A stretch of DNA of 64,000 bases from Stenotrophomonas geniculata ATCC 19374 = JCM 13324 (lineage in GTDB: Bacteria > Pseudomonadota > Gammaproteobacteria > Xanthomonadales > Xanthomonadaceae): NCBI RefSeq assembly GCF_001431625.1, contig NZ_LLXT01000111.1, positions 1 through 64,000 of the forward strand, in the 5' to 3' direction. This document shows positions 36,068-44,553 of this stretch, piece after piece. Position numbers and translations under genes: made by a program. Each line of letters begins with the position of its first letter. Position 1 is the first letter of the stretch. A model generated the notes under the pieces. That model saw nothing but the letters and a program-made list of their open reading frames with translations, did not search any database and had not been told where the DNA came from.

Positions 36068-36706
36068 ATGAGTATGGTATTGGAAGCCTCGCAACTTTCC
36101 CGCTACGCGGATGAGTTGAAAACGACCGGCAGTACGTTGATCCCGATGGGCGTTGTGTTTGACGCCTCGACATTGAAAGAGCTTGAAAGGCTCCAGTCGT
36201 TGCTGCCTGAAGAGGCCGTCACGCAGGGCGACGCAGGCGACACGCACGACATCTACGTGCGTCGCATCATGGTTGATCGGCAAGGCGAGGTTCCGCAGGT
36301 GGTCAATCGCCCGCACGCAGACCAGATCCTGGGGATCCTCAACCGGGAGGAGTGCCGGAACGCGATTGCAGAACTGTTCCAGTCACAGGATGCCTTCCAT
36401 ATCCGTCGGGCACAGATGAACCGCATGACGGCGGGTTCCTTCATCGGCCTGCATCTGGATGCTGCCAGCAATCCGGACTATGACTACTCGATGATCATCC
36501 AGTTGGGGCACGATTTCGCAGGCGGTGATTTTGTCGTCCACGACGATGCCGGTGCGCGCCATGCCTATGCGGCGACCTACGGCACGGTGCTGCTTACGAC
36601 CTGCAAGTTGCGGCACGAGGTCGCACGGGTGACGGCCGGCGAGCGCAATGCGCTGGTCTATTTCTATTCGCGGCACGATGGCGCCAATCGTCGCCACGAC
36701 GCCTGA
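36068..36706 (+). CDS. 2-oxoglutarate/Fe(II)-dependent oxygenase
   Basis: 212 residues. The facial triad is visible as H129-x-D131 and H183, and R193 is suitably placed to bind 2-oxoglutarate (RHEVARVTAGERNALVYFY). Related to prolyl-hydroxylase-like oxygenases. An excellent AAAGGAGG ribosome site precedes the ATG. It is the second gene of a two-gene unit with the ATP-grasp protein, suggesting that the ligated product or its precursor is hydroxylated. Converges on the GNAT gene with only 37 bases between. Confidence 0.82.
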   Translation: MSMVLEASQLSRYADELKTTGSTLIPMGVVFDASTLKELERLQSLLPEEAVTQGDAGDTHDIYVRRIMVDRQGEVPQVVNRPHADQILGILNREECRNAIAELFQSQDAFHIRRAQMNRMTAGSFIGLHLDAASNPDYDYSMIIQLGHDFAGGDFVVHDDAGARHAYAATYGTVLLTTCKLRHEVARVTAGERNALVYFYSRHDGANRRHDA

Positions 36707-36743
36707 CGTTGCCCGTCATCCGGCGTCTGTTGCCGGAACTACA

Positions 36744-37283
36744 TCATGAAGTGAGCGTCGTGAGGCTGGAGGTGCGTGTGAGCACTGCGAATGGATTGCC
36801 TTCAAAATCCATTTCCTCGACGATGCTATAGCCGACGGCGTTGGCCAACGCCAGCGCCGATCGGTTGCGGAGATCGGTAATCGCTGAAGTGGCTTCGATC
36901 CGAGCAACGCGATCCATCCATTCCAGCACGCCGGCAGTGGCCTCCTGGGCGATGCCGCGTCCCCAGCCACGACGCGACAACGTGCAGCCGAATTCAGGCA
37001 GGCCGGCGGCCTCTCCAGGCAGGTCACGCAGGGTAAGGGCAAAGCCGAGCTCTCCGTAGAATCTTCCATCGTTGCGATGGCGGATGGTCCAGTAGCCGTA
37101 TCCAAGCATTGCCCAATGGCCTGCATATCGCAGTATGCGAAGCCAGGTCTCGTGCCGGCTGAAAGGGTGGTCGCGGATCATGCGCAGGACCGCCGGGTCT
37201 GACCACATGCTGGTGCAGTCATCGAGGTCATCCCGGCAGTGGGGCTGCAGAATGAGGCGTTCCGTAACTATTCGACGTTCCAT
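36744..37283 (-). CDS. GNAT-family N-acetyltransferase
   Basis: 179 residues of the RimJ/RimL-like type: it begins RRIVTERLILQP, has GELGFAL and the acetyl-CoA loop RRGWGRGIAQEA, and ends with ALALANAVGYSIV. Target unknown. Start at 37283 has GAGG 8-9 bases ahead. It is last in the four-gene minus-strand operon starting at 41480. Confidence 0.85.
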   Translation of the reverse strand: MERRIVTERLILQPHCRDDLDDCTSMWSDPAVLRMIRDHPFSRHETWLRILRYAGHWAMLGYGYWTIRHRNDGRFYGELGFALTLRDLPGEAAGLPEFGCTLSRRGWGRGIAQEATAGVLEWMDRVARIEATSAITDLRNRSALALANAVGYSIVEEMDFEGNPFAVLTRTSSLTTLTS

Positions 37284-37315
37284 GTGAAATGCCTCAGCGG
37301 ATGAAAGGGACTTGT

Positions 37316-38605
37316 TCACAGCGACGCTGGCAGCAGGTCGAATGCCAGACTGATGCGCGGTCGCGTTCCGTGGTACGGCGTTGTGTGATGGAGGAACCAG
37401 GAGGGGAAGAGAAGCATGTCGCCGCTGCGGGCCACATGACGATGCGCGTGCGGTTCGCCCGCTGTGTCGATGTCCCTGGGGGCATGCCCAAACACGAGAT
37501 CCCCGTCTCCCCTGGCAGAGTTGCCGGCATCGAGGTAAAGCACCCCACTGATGCGGCCGGCGGGATGCAGGTGTGGATCCTGATGTCCTCCATCGCCATG
37601 CAGCACCGTTGCCCAGGCCTGCAGCGTCCATCGTGAAGGCAGGCTCAGTCGCCAGGCGTCGAGAGGGGCGTCGAGCAGGCTTCCGCGCAGTTGCAGCAGA
37701 TAATCGTGGAGTGCGTTGCTCACCTGCTGGCCGAATTCGTGGAATGGGCTTGCTGGCGCCAGGTCGAGCATCGCACTTTGAAGGCCGCCAAGAGTGGTTT
37801 TGCCCGCAGGCTCCCAGCGTAATGACGGCAACTGCAGCACCGCATCGATCAACGCTGTGGTGTCCAGATCGGTCCTGATCTGCCGCAGCAGGAGCGGGTA
37901 GTCCATCAAGCCGAGGGCATCCTGCAGTTTCAGAGCGCATGCGGACAGATAGCGCCCGGCCCAGCAGCGCTGGTCGTGGGGATGTTCTGAAAGAAGGGTC
38001 AGGAAACGTGCATGAGCCGACGCCGCATCACCGCCGCGCAGCAGGGCAATGGCCCAGTCTGCGGCCAGATCGGTGTTTCCGGGAGAGCCCTGTGCAAGCC
38101 GGTGGAACAGATCCAGTGCCAGAGCATGTTGACCCGCTCCGCTGAGAGCGTTGGCCAGGCTGTGCTGGATGCGAGCGTCAGCAGGCGACTGCGTTGCAGC
38201 TCGTTGCAGCCAAGGCAATGCGGCCGCGTGATTGCCACGCCGCAACAGGACAACACCGATGTTGGCGACAGCCGACGTTTCATCTGGCGCGACCTTCACG
38301 ATGCGCTGGAAGTCCTCCTCTGCGGCGGTCAGGTCGTCATCATGGGCCAGCAGCGCTGCGCGACGTCGCAAGGCTGGCAGAAAGCGCGGCTCAAGGCTGA
38401 GTACCCGATCAAGCTGCTGCTTCGCGTGTTTCCAGTCGCCAATTTCGATCAGCAGCAGCGCCAATTGGAATGCCAGCCTGGGATGGGTTTGCGCAAGCTG
38501 CTCATCCTGCAGGCGAAGCAGCGCCCGGTCCTTCTCGCCGGCTAGAAACAACATGGCGATCTCGCGCTCCAGTTCCACATCAGGGATATGGTCCAGTGTT
38601 TCCAT
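37316..38605 (-). CDS. TPR protein with C-terminal 2OG-Fe(II) oxygenase domain
   Basis: 429 residues. Residues 1-215 are TPR-like helical repeats; the C-terminal part (about 320-425) matches the putative 2OG-Fe(II) oxygenase family (Pfam PF13759 style): H345-L-H347-P, SGVLYLD, then LLFPSWFLHH with H406 and R417 in RPRISL. Such proteins often sit beside glycosyl- or sulfotransferases with TPRs. Separated from the glycosyltransferase gene by 6 bases, so they are likely to act on the same substrate. Confidence 0.8.
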   Translation of the reverse strand: METLDHIPDVELEREIAMLFLAGEKDRALLRLQDEQLAQTHPRLAFQLALLLIEIGDWKHAKQQLDRVLSLEPRFLPALRRRAALLAHDDDLTAAEEDFQRIVKVAPDETSAVANIGVVLLRRGNHAAALPWLQRAATQSPADARIQHSLANALSGAGQHALALDLFHRLAQGSPGNTDLAADWAIALLRGGDAASAHARFLTLLSEHPHDQRCWAGRYLSACALKLQDALGLMDYPLLLRQIRTDLDTTALIDAVLQLPSLRWEPAGKTTLGGLQSAMLDLAPASPFHEFGQQVSNALHDYLLQLRGSLLDAPLDAWRLSLPSRWTLQAWATVLHGDGGHQDPHLHPAGRISGVLYLDAGNSARGDGDLVFGHAPRDIDTAGEPHAHRHVARSGDMLLFPSWFLHHTTPYHGTRPRISLAFDLLPASL

Positions 38606-38611
38606 GGGTGT

Positions 38612-40513
38612 TCACTCCCCCAGCAGGTCTTGATAAAGCGCTTGAAGATCGGTAGCCGCACGTGCTGCCGAATGCAACGCACTGTCCTTGTTGCGGACGG
38701 TGACCCGCTGGCGGAGTTCTGAAAGCGCAGCCGGGTTACGGAGCAGTGTCACTGCGCGCCGCACATAATCATGGTGTCCGTTGCAGATCAGTTCGGGCAT
38801 TCCCAGTTGCCTGTTCACACTGCTCCCCAGTCGCGAAAGCGGCAGCTCTCCGGGGCAGGTCAGTAGTGGCAACCCTGCCGATGCTGCATCAATCGCAGTC
38901 GCACCGGCCTGGTAATTGAATGCATCAAGGAACAGATCGCATGACGCCATGCATTCCAGGTATTGCTCGGCCGGCATCGGCGACAGCAGGCGAAGCCGGT
39001 CGCGGTCTCCCCCGAGCAGGTCCCACGATTGCAGGAATCCGCGGTGTGCCTGTGGTGCCAGGCAGACCAGCAAGAGTGCATCAGGCGCCTCGCGCAGGAT
39101 CTGCGTCCAGCACTCCAGCAGCGATCTGCTCAGTTTATGGCTGCTATTGAAGCTGGCTGCTACCGGTGATGCATGGGGTAGCTTCCAGCGCGCACGGTCT
39201 CGTCCAGGCGGAGAGTGGGGCTCTGCTGCTGGAAACACGCTGCCAGCCAGGCGAAGTACCCGGTCGGAAAACGGCCATGAGGTGTCTGCCGGTGCCAGGC
39301 TGTGGTCGAGGATGATGCCATCAAGCCATGGCGATTGTTGTCCGGAGAGGTAGCCCAGCCATCCCAGTTGCATGCGCGCTGGTCGATATGCCAGAGCTCC
39401 AGGCCGACCTCCATACGTTGGGCCGTTGAGATCGATGAGAATATCCAGATCCGCTTCGTGCAGTCGCTTTGCCAGCTCAGCGTCGCTCAGCGCGCCAACG
39501 TGCTCGATGTGTTCTGCGCCGTTGATGGACGCCGGCTGCCGGCCGGAATCGTACACATGCACTTCGAACCGGCTCCGATCATGCGCTGCGAAGAATCCGT
39601 GCAACAGGGTGCCCACGGTGTGGTGGTGCAGGTCACTGGAAAGGTAGCCGATTCTTGGGTGGCCGTGCCGACGGGCAGCCGCCCGTGGCAACGGTTGCCG
39701 GCCGGCCTGGATCGATGCGGCCGCATGATCCAGCAGCTGCCTGTGCAGGTCGTTGCCCAATGGCAGCGTCGCGAAGGTGAATGGTTGCGGTACGTCGTCG
39801 GCTGTGGGCGTGGTCACGCGCAACTGTGCAATGAGCCGCGCCACGATCCGGTCCGTGGCATCGAACTCGCACAGCTGTGCATGGACATGCGCGAGCCAGC
39901 ACATTACGTCCATACGTGCGGGCTGCAGCGTGTGAAGTTGCGCCAGTACGTCACGTGCGGATTCCCACCGGCCGAGGTGCTGAAGGCACTGAGCGATGTT
40001 GATGAGCTCCATGGGAAGTTGGGCGGCTACAACTTCATAGCTCTTGATCGCCTCCTCGTACCTGCCCGTTTCCTGCAGGGCGAGACCCAGCAGGTGGTGG
40101 GCCTCAAGAAGGGTGGGATCCAGCGCGAGCGCGCGTTGGAGGCTGTCGACAGCAGCCATTTGTTGGCCCGTGCGTTGCTGGAGGTCACCAAGCAGCATCC
40201 ATTGCCATGCTTGCGGTTCTGCCGTCGTGATTGCCTGGCGTGCGGGTTCAAGCGCCTCTCCCGCACGATGGCTGTCACGCAGGCAGATCGCAAGAGGGGC
40301 GCGTGCCGGTTGCCAGGCGGTGGACGCGGGATGGATCTGCTGGAACAGTACTGCGGCTTCTTGTGCGTGGCCGAGTTGCATCATGCAAAGCGCTGCGTCG
40401 TAGCGAAGAACATCGTCAGACGGATCCAGCAGCAGTGCTCGCCTGTAGTGCGGGAGGGCATCATCCAGCCGAGCTGCATGGTGATAACGGCGAGCCTCAG
40501 CGGCCTCATTCAC
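38612..40513 (-). CDS. TPR/O-GlcNAc transferase-like glycosyltransferase (GT41)
   Basis: 633 residues. N-terminal TPRs (about 1-230, including LDPTLLEAHHLLGLALQETG), then a GT41 (SPINDLY/OGT) catalytic region: GYLSSDLHHHTVG near 290, IDLNGPTYGGRPGALAYRPA near 365, QLGWLGY, and FNSSHKLS with a C-terminal DAFNYQAGATAIDAASAG sugar-nucleotide site. Eukaryotic OGT puts GlcNAc on Ser/Thr; bacterial relatives glycosylate proteins or unknown acceptors. GTG start overlapping the methyltransferase stop by 8 bases. Acceptor unknown. Confidence 0.82.
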   Translation of the reverse strand: MNEAAEARRYHHAARLDDALPHYRRALLLDPSDDVLRYDAALCMMQLGHAQEAAVLFQQIHPASTAWQPARAPLAICLRDSHRAGEALEPARQAITTAEPQAWQWMLLGDLQQRTGQQMAAVDSLQRALALDPTLLEAHHLLGLALQETGRYEEAIKSYEVVAAQLPMELINIAQCLQHLGRWESARDVLAQLHTLQPARMDVMCWLAHVHAQLCEFDATDRIVARLIAQLRVTTPTADDVPQPFTFATLPLGNDLHRQLLDHAAASIQAGRQPLPRAAARRHGHPRIGYLSSDLHHHTVGTLLHGFFAAHDRSRFEVHVYDSGRQPASINGAEHIEHVGALSDAELAKRLHEADLDILIDLNGPTYGGRPGALAYRPARMQLGWLGYLSGQQSPWLDGIILDHSLAPADTSWPFSDRVLRLAGSVFPAAEPHSPPGRDRARWKLPHASPVAASFNSSHKLSRSLLECWTQILREAPDALLLVCLAPQAHRGFLQSWDLLGGDRDRLRLLSPMPAEQYLECMASCDLFLDAFNYQAGATAIDAASAGLPLLTCPGELPLSRLGSSVNRQLGMPELICNGHHDYVRRAVTLLRNPAALSELRQRVTVRNKDSALHSAARAATDLQALYQDLLGE

Positions 40514-41480
40514 GTACTGCCTCCAACGCCCAGCCCATGTTTACCCCGCGATACATCAGAGGTTCAAATCCTGAATTCATGCCTTGGGCACCCAATGCGG
40601 CCGCCAGGCGCTTCATCTCGTCCTCGCTTCGGGTCGCCCGCATGAGCTCCTGCAGGCGAGCGGCTTCCTCTGCAAGCAGGGCACGACCACTCTGAAGTCG
40701 CCGCAGGGCGGTCGATGGATCCTGCGCGGCGGGGCCCAGCGCGTCCTGCAGAATGCCGACGCTCCGGCCCAGGACCGGCAGATCCCGCTCCGCCAGGGCA
40801 CGGTCGACAAGCGCGCCTGCCGCCTCGTTGAAAGCCAGGCGGGATTGCTCCGCAGTTCTGCTCCCCGAAAGAAAGGAGGGGCCACTGGCCTTGGCCGCGT
40901 ACAGTTCCTTGATCACTTGTTCAGCCCGATCAAAGATGCCGTCGCTCCGCAGTACATCGGCGATGGCTTGGGCTTGGCGCGATGAGATGCGCGAGATTTC
41001 GCTGTTCGTGCTGTGCAGGATCCACGCGATTCGCCCTCCAGGCCCGATCAGCCGGGAAAACTCCTGAAGTGCTGGGCCCTGAGCTGCATACTCGAATGCA
41101 TACTGCGATGCCAGAAGGTCCACACTACCGTCTGCCAGCGGAATGGCGTGCATCGGCGTACGAGGCAGGAAGGTGATTCCGGAGAAAAGCTCTCTGCCAT
41201 TGGCGACATTCGAGCGGGGGTCGACATCGGCCAGGTCGGTGCCCACCACTTGAAGATCGGGGCGGAACCGATGGATCAAGAGGGCGATGGCGCCGTTGCC
41301 GGTGCCAACGTCAAGCACACGCGCGCCTTGTGGCAGAACCGCGGCGTTGCGCTCCCAGAAGAGACGCAGTTCGCCATCGTAGTTTCCTTCGATGCCGTGA
41401 CTGCACGAATGAAGCACGCCGGTGCGCCAGAGCTGGGTCCAGTGCGCTGCCTGCGGGAAGGAGTGGGGATCTGCGCTCAT
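40506..41480 (-). CDS. SAM-dependent methyltransferase
   Basis: 324 residues. Class I methyltransferase motif I is VLDVGTGNGAIALLI, followed by the acidic VVGTDLAD; the C-terminal half is helical and not recognised. The first gene of the minus-strand operon methyltransferase, OGT-like, TPR-oxygenase, GNAT. The ATG at 41480 is chosen because GGAAG stands 7-8 bases ahead; another ATG lies 7 codons upstream. It lies 139 bases downstream of the TonB-dependent receptor but behind a strong terminator. Confidence 0.82.
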   Translation of the reverse strand: MSADPHSFPQAAHWTQLWRTGVLHSCSHGIEGNYDGELRLFWERNAAVLPQGARVLDVGTGNGAIALLIHRFRPDLQVVGTDLADVDPRSNVANGRELFSGITFLPRTPMHAIPLADGSVDLLASQYAFEYAAQGPALQEFSRLIGPGGRIAWILHSTNSEISRISSRQAQAIADVLRSDGIFDRAEQVIKELYAAKASGPSFLSGSRTAEQSRLAFNEAAGALVDRALAERDLPVLGRSVGILQDALGPAAQDPSTALRRLQSGRALLAEEAARLQELMRATRSEDEMKRLAAALGAQGMNSGFEPLMYRGVNMGWALEAVRE

Positions 41481-41566
41481 TGCGGCGCTTCCGTCATGCA
41501 TTGTGGCGGGGCCCGGTGCACAGGTTATGCACATCATGGGAAGTTGACGCAGCTGCAAGACTGCCC

Positions 41567-41598
41567 AAAAGCAGCGACCCGCACAAGCGGGTCGCTGC
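41567..41598 (-). terminator. Intrinsic terminator of the TonB-dependent receptor gene
   Basis: Perfect 12-bp stem GCAGCGACCCGC/GCGGGTCGCTGC (41571-41582 with 41587-41598, loop ACAA) followed by TTTT on the minus strand, 21 bases after the receptor's stop codon. Confidence 0.88.
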
Positions 41599-41619
41599 AC
41601 TACTGCTGACAGGCGTGGA

Positions 41620-44271
41620 TCAGAAGTTCTGTTCGTAACGCATGTACGGGGTACGGCCCCAGATGTTGTACAGGCTGTTGTCGTAGTACGGGAAGGAGTT
41701 CAGTGAATCGTTGAACGGCGGCAGCTTGTTGCCGACATTGCGGACGCCCAGAGTCACCTTGCCCTTCCACGGCGCATTCCAGGTCAACTGCAGATCATTG
41801 GTGATCCAGCTCGGCAGGCGCGTGTCTTCCGAACCGCTCTTGCCGATGTAGTTGGTGATCGCCGCAATGCTGACGTCGCCGTAGCTCCAGCCCAGGGTGA
41901 ACTGCGCGCGATCCTTCGGATAGCCGCCGGTGCCCAGCAGTTCAACCTTGTCGTTGATGATCGAGGTTTCGGTGAATTCGATCTGGTGGGCCCAATTCAG
42001 CCTTGCCATCAGGTCGCCGTAGGTGCCCAGGCTCTGGCGGAAGTTCAACTCGGCGTCGATACCACGGACCTTCTTCGAAGCACCGTTGTCGATCGGCAGC
42101 TTGATCTGGAACGGGATACCCGGCAGTACTGCGCCATTCGGTGCAGTGATGTCCGGACCACGATCAACGCCATAGCCGGGCTGGCCTGCGTCACCGTAGC
42201 GCCATGCCAGCGGACGCGGCACCGAAGTGATCACGTTGTCGATCTGCACATCGTAGTAGTCGACTGCCATCGACAGTGCTTCGGTCGGGCTGAACACGAA
42301 GCCGACGTTCCAGTTCTTCGATTCCTCCGGCTTCAGATTGCGGTTCGAGGAAACCAGCCACTGGTACTGGCTGCTGGTGCTGCAGGGATCAACCGGGTAC
42401 GGCTGGTAACCGGTATTGCCGGTCGAAGCGCGGACGGCGGACAAGGCCTTGCATGCGAGTTCGTCGCCGCCGTTGTGGCCGATCGCACTCAGCACCGGGC
42501 TGTTCAGGTTGGTCGTGGAGTTGGAGCCGTACATGTCATCCAGGGTCGGAGCACGGAAGCCCTTGCCCCAGGAGCCACGAACCAGCAGCGAGTCGATCGG
42601 ACGGAACTCCAGCGATACGCGCGGCGAGAACTTGCTGCCCAGATCGTTGTAGCTGTCATAGCGGCCGGCCACAGTGGCGGTCAGGCTGCTGAACAGCGGG
42701 ATCAGGGTTTCGAAGTAGCCTGCGTAGTAGGACCGCTCACCACCCGTACCTGCACCTGCCGAGCCGAACACGTTGCCTGCGGCGCTCTGTGCGTCGTAGG
42801 CCATGGACAGGCGGTCATCGCGGTACTCGAAGCCGGTCACGAAGCTGACGGCGCCGGCGGGCATCTGGAACAGGTCGAAGGAGATGTTGCCGTCGGCCGA
42901 GACCGTGCGCTGTTCCGATTCCACGTACACGGTGTGTGCGATCTTCGGAGCCGCAGCGGCCACGCTCGGATGGGTGGGATCGAACGGGTTGTACTCGCCC
43001 GAATCAACCATGTCCTGCAGGATGCTGCCGATGCCGTAGTTGTAGTTCACCGAGCTCTGGCGGACACGTCCATGGCCAACACCGACTTCCCAGTCGGCGC
43101 CGCCGAACAGGTCCAGCGTACCGCGCAGGCCGAAGTTGAAATCGCGATAGGTATCGCGACGGACGGCATCACGCGTACCCAGCGGGGTGAACCGGTAGGA
43201 CAGCACGCCGTCCTCGCCAAACGGATTGAATGGATTGTTGGCTGCGATGGTCAGCGGACGGCCGCCGCCGGCGTTGTCGACCGGGGCCGACGCATAAACG
43301 CCAACGCTCTTGGTATCCGACGCAATTGCACGGAAGAAGAACGAGGTGTTGTCGGTCAGCTGGTAGTTGCCGTTCAGCAGCAGCGAGTCACGCGACATCG
43401 AGGCTTCGTTGGCCGAGGTCGCGCCGTGGTCGAAGCCGCAGCGGGTCGGGCTGATGCGGACGCTGTTCTCGAAGGTGTCGCAGTTGGCGACGCTGGCGCT
43501 GCCGGTGCGGGCGCCGGAGAAGGTCGCGCTCGAGTTGTACGGGCTGAGGCCCCAGGTCAGCCCTGCATCAGTGACGTATTTCTTGATATCACGGTTGTAC
43601 ATCAACTCGCGTTCCTGATGGTCGATCACGAACGTCAGGTTGCCACGGTCGGAGCTGATGCCACCGGACAGGCTGCCGGTGCGACCGGCCGGGCCGATTT
43701 CAGGATTTTCATAGCCGACGCTGAAGCCCAGGCCTTCATAATCCTTACGCAGGATCACGTTGACCACGCCGCCGATGGCATCCGAACCGTACACTGCACC
43801 TGCGCCTTCGCGCAGGATTTCAATGCGCTCGACGGCGGCCGTCGGAATCAGGTTGATGTTCTGCGCACCGCCACCGAGGGTCGGCGAGGACGTCATGCGA
43901 CGGCCGTCCAGCAGGACCAGCGTGTACTCAGAGCCGAGGCCGCGCAGACTGATGGTGGCTGCGGAACCGGTTGCCGAGCCCGACGACTCACGGGTGGAAC
44001 CGAACGAGTTGTAGATGTTGTTGCGGAGGAAGTCCGCGACCGAGATTTCGCCGGAGGTTTCGATGTCCTGGCGGGAAATCACGCTGACCGGGCTGGGGCC
44101 TTCAACATCCGTGCGCTTGATGCGCGAACCGGTTACTTCAATACGGTCGAGCTGGGTCGTACCCGCCTGCCCTGACTTCCCTTCCTGGGCACTGGCGGTA
44201 GCCGCCGTACCGGCACTTGCGATCAGCGCGAGGACAACTGCATCGCGCAGCTTGCTGGTCTTGCTGTTCAT
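41620..44271 (-). CDS. TonB-dependent outer membrane receptor
   Basis: 883 residues. Signal peptide (about 1-29, ending ATASAQ), a plug domain with LDRIEVTGSRIKR, SVISRQDIE, ISLRGLGSEYTLVLLDGRR and VERIEILREGAGAVYGSDAIGGVVNVI, then a 22-strand-type barrel ending in PYMRYEQNF with C-terminal Phe. Imports a substrate using TonB energy; the substrate is not shown by the sequence. Start at 44271 behind GGAGAGAGAG. Adjacent modification genes suggest that it belongs with them. Confidence 0.93.
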   Translation of the reverse strand: MNSKTSKLRDAVVLALIASAGTAATASAQEGKSGQAGTTQLDRIEVTGSRIKRTDVEGPSPVSVISRQDIETSGEISVADFLRNNIYNSFGSTRESSGSATGSAATISLRGLGSEYTLVLLDGRRMTSSPTLGGGAQNINLIPTAAVERIEILREGAGAVYGSDAIGGVVNVILRKDYEGLGFSVGYENPEIGPAGRTGSLSGGISSDRGNLTFVIDHQERELMYNRDIKKYVTDAGLTWGLSPYNSSATFSGARTGSASVANCDTFENSVRISPTRCGFDHGATSANEASMSRDSLLLNGNYQLTDNTSFFFRAIASDTKSVGVYASAPVDNAGGGRPLTIAANNPFNPFGEDGVLSYRFTPLGTRDAVRRDTYRDFNFGLRGTLDLFGGADWEVGVGHGRVRQSSVNYNYGIGSILQDMVDSGEYNPFDPTHPSVAAAAPKIAHTVYVESEQRTVSADGNISFDLFQMPAGAVSFVTGFEYRDDRLSMAYDAQSAAGNVFGSAGAGTGGERSYYAGYFETLIPLFSSLTATVAGRYDSYNDLGSKFSPRVSLEFRPIDSLLVRGSWGKGFRAPTLDDMYGSNSTTNLNSPVLSAIGHNGGDELACKALSAVRASTGNTGYQPYPVDPCSTSSQYQWLVSSNRNLKPEESKNWNVGFVFSPTEALSMAVDYYDVQIDNVITSVPRPLAWRYGDAGQPGYGVDRGPDITAPNGAVLPGIPFQIKLPIDNGASKKVRGIDAELNFRQSLGTYGDLMARLNWAHQIEFTETSIINDKVELLGTGGYPKDRAQFTLGWSYGDVSIAAITNYIGKSGSEDTRLPSWITNDLQLTWNAPWKGKVTLGVRNVGNKLPPFNDSLNSFPYYDNSLYNIWGRTPYMRYEQNF

Positions 44272-44369
44272 TGGCTCTCTCTCCAAGGATTCTTGGTGGT
44301 GCTGCTGAGTGCTTCACGCGGGAGGCGAAAGGCGCCACCAAAACACGTGAAGCTGAGCCGATACTAACT

Positions 44370-44393
44370 GCCCTTTTCCAATAATTAAAGGGC
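44370..44393. promoter_or_regulatory. Inverted repeat upstream of the TonB receptor gene
   Basis: GCCCTTT (44370-44376) and AAAGGGC (44387-44393) with an AT-rich 10-base centre, about 100 bases upstream of the receptor ATG in the 282-base gap between it and the next minus-strand gene. The AT-rich context suggests an operator or promoter region; no single promoter stands out. Confidence 0.4.
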
Positions 44394-44553
44394 TGTTAAT
44401 GACTTGTGTGAAATAGATGAAGGCAGGCCTCGGACTGGCCTCGTGCCGCAGCCGCAATGCCTGGTGTGACGGGCGTTCAGCGCGTTGACCCAACGACTCG
44501 CAGCCGTTGGGCCTGGCGACCATGCGGGGCCGTATGCTGCGCCGCGGCTGGAG

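Noticed and set aside
41986-44175. 729-codon frame opposite the TonB receptor
   Set aside because: Mirrors the receptor's codons, with no signal peptide or domain.
34611-44553. Precursor peptide for the ATP-grasp enzyme
   Set aside because: I looked for a short gene with a leader/core pattern near the cluster and found none with a ribosome site.
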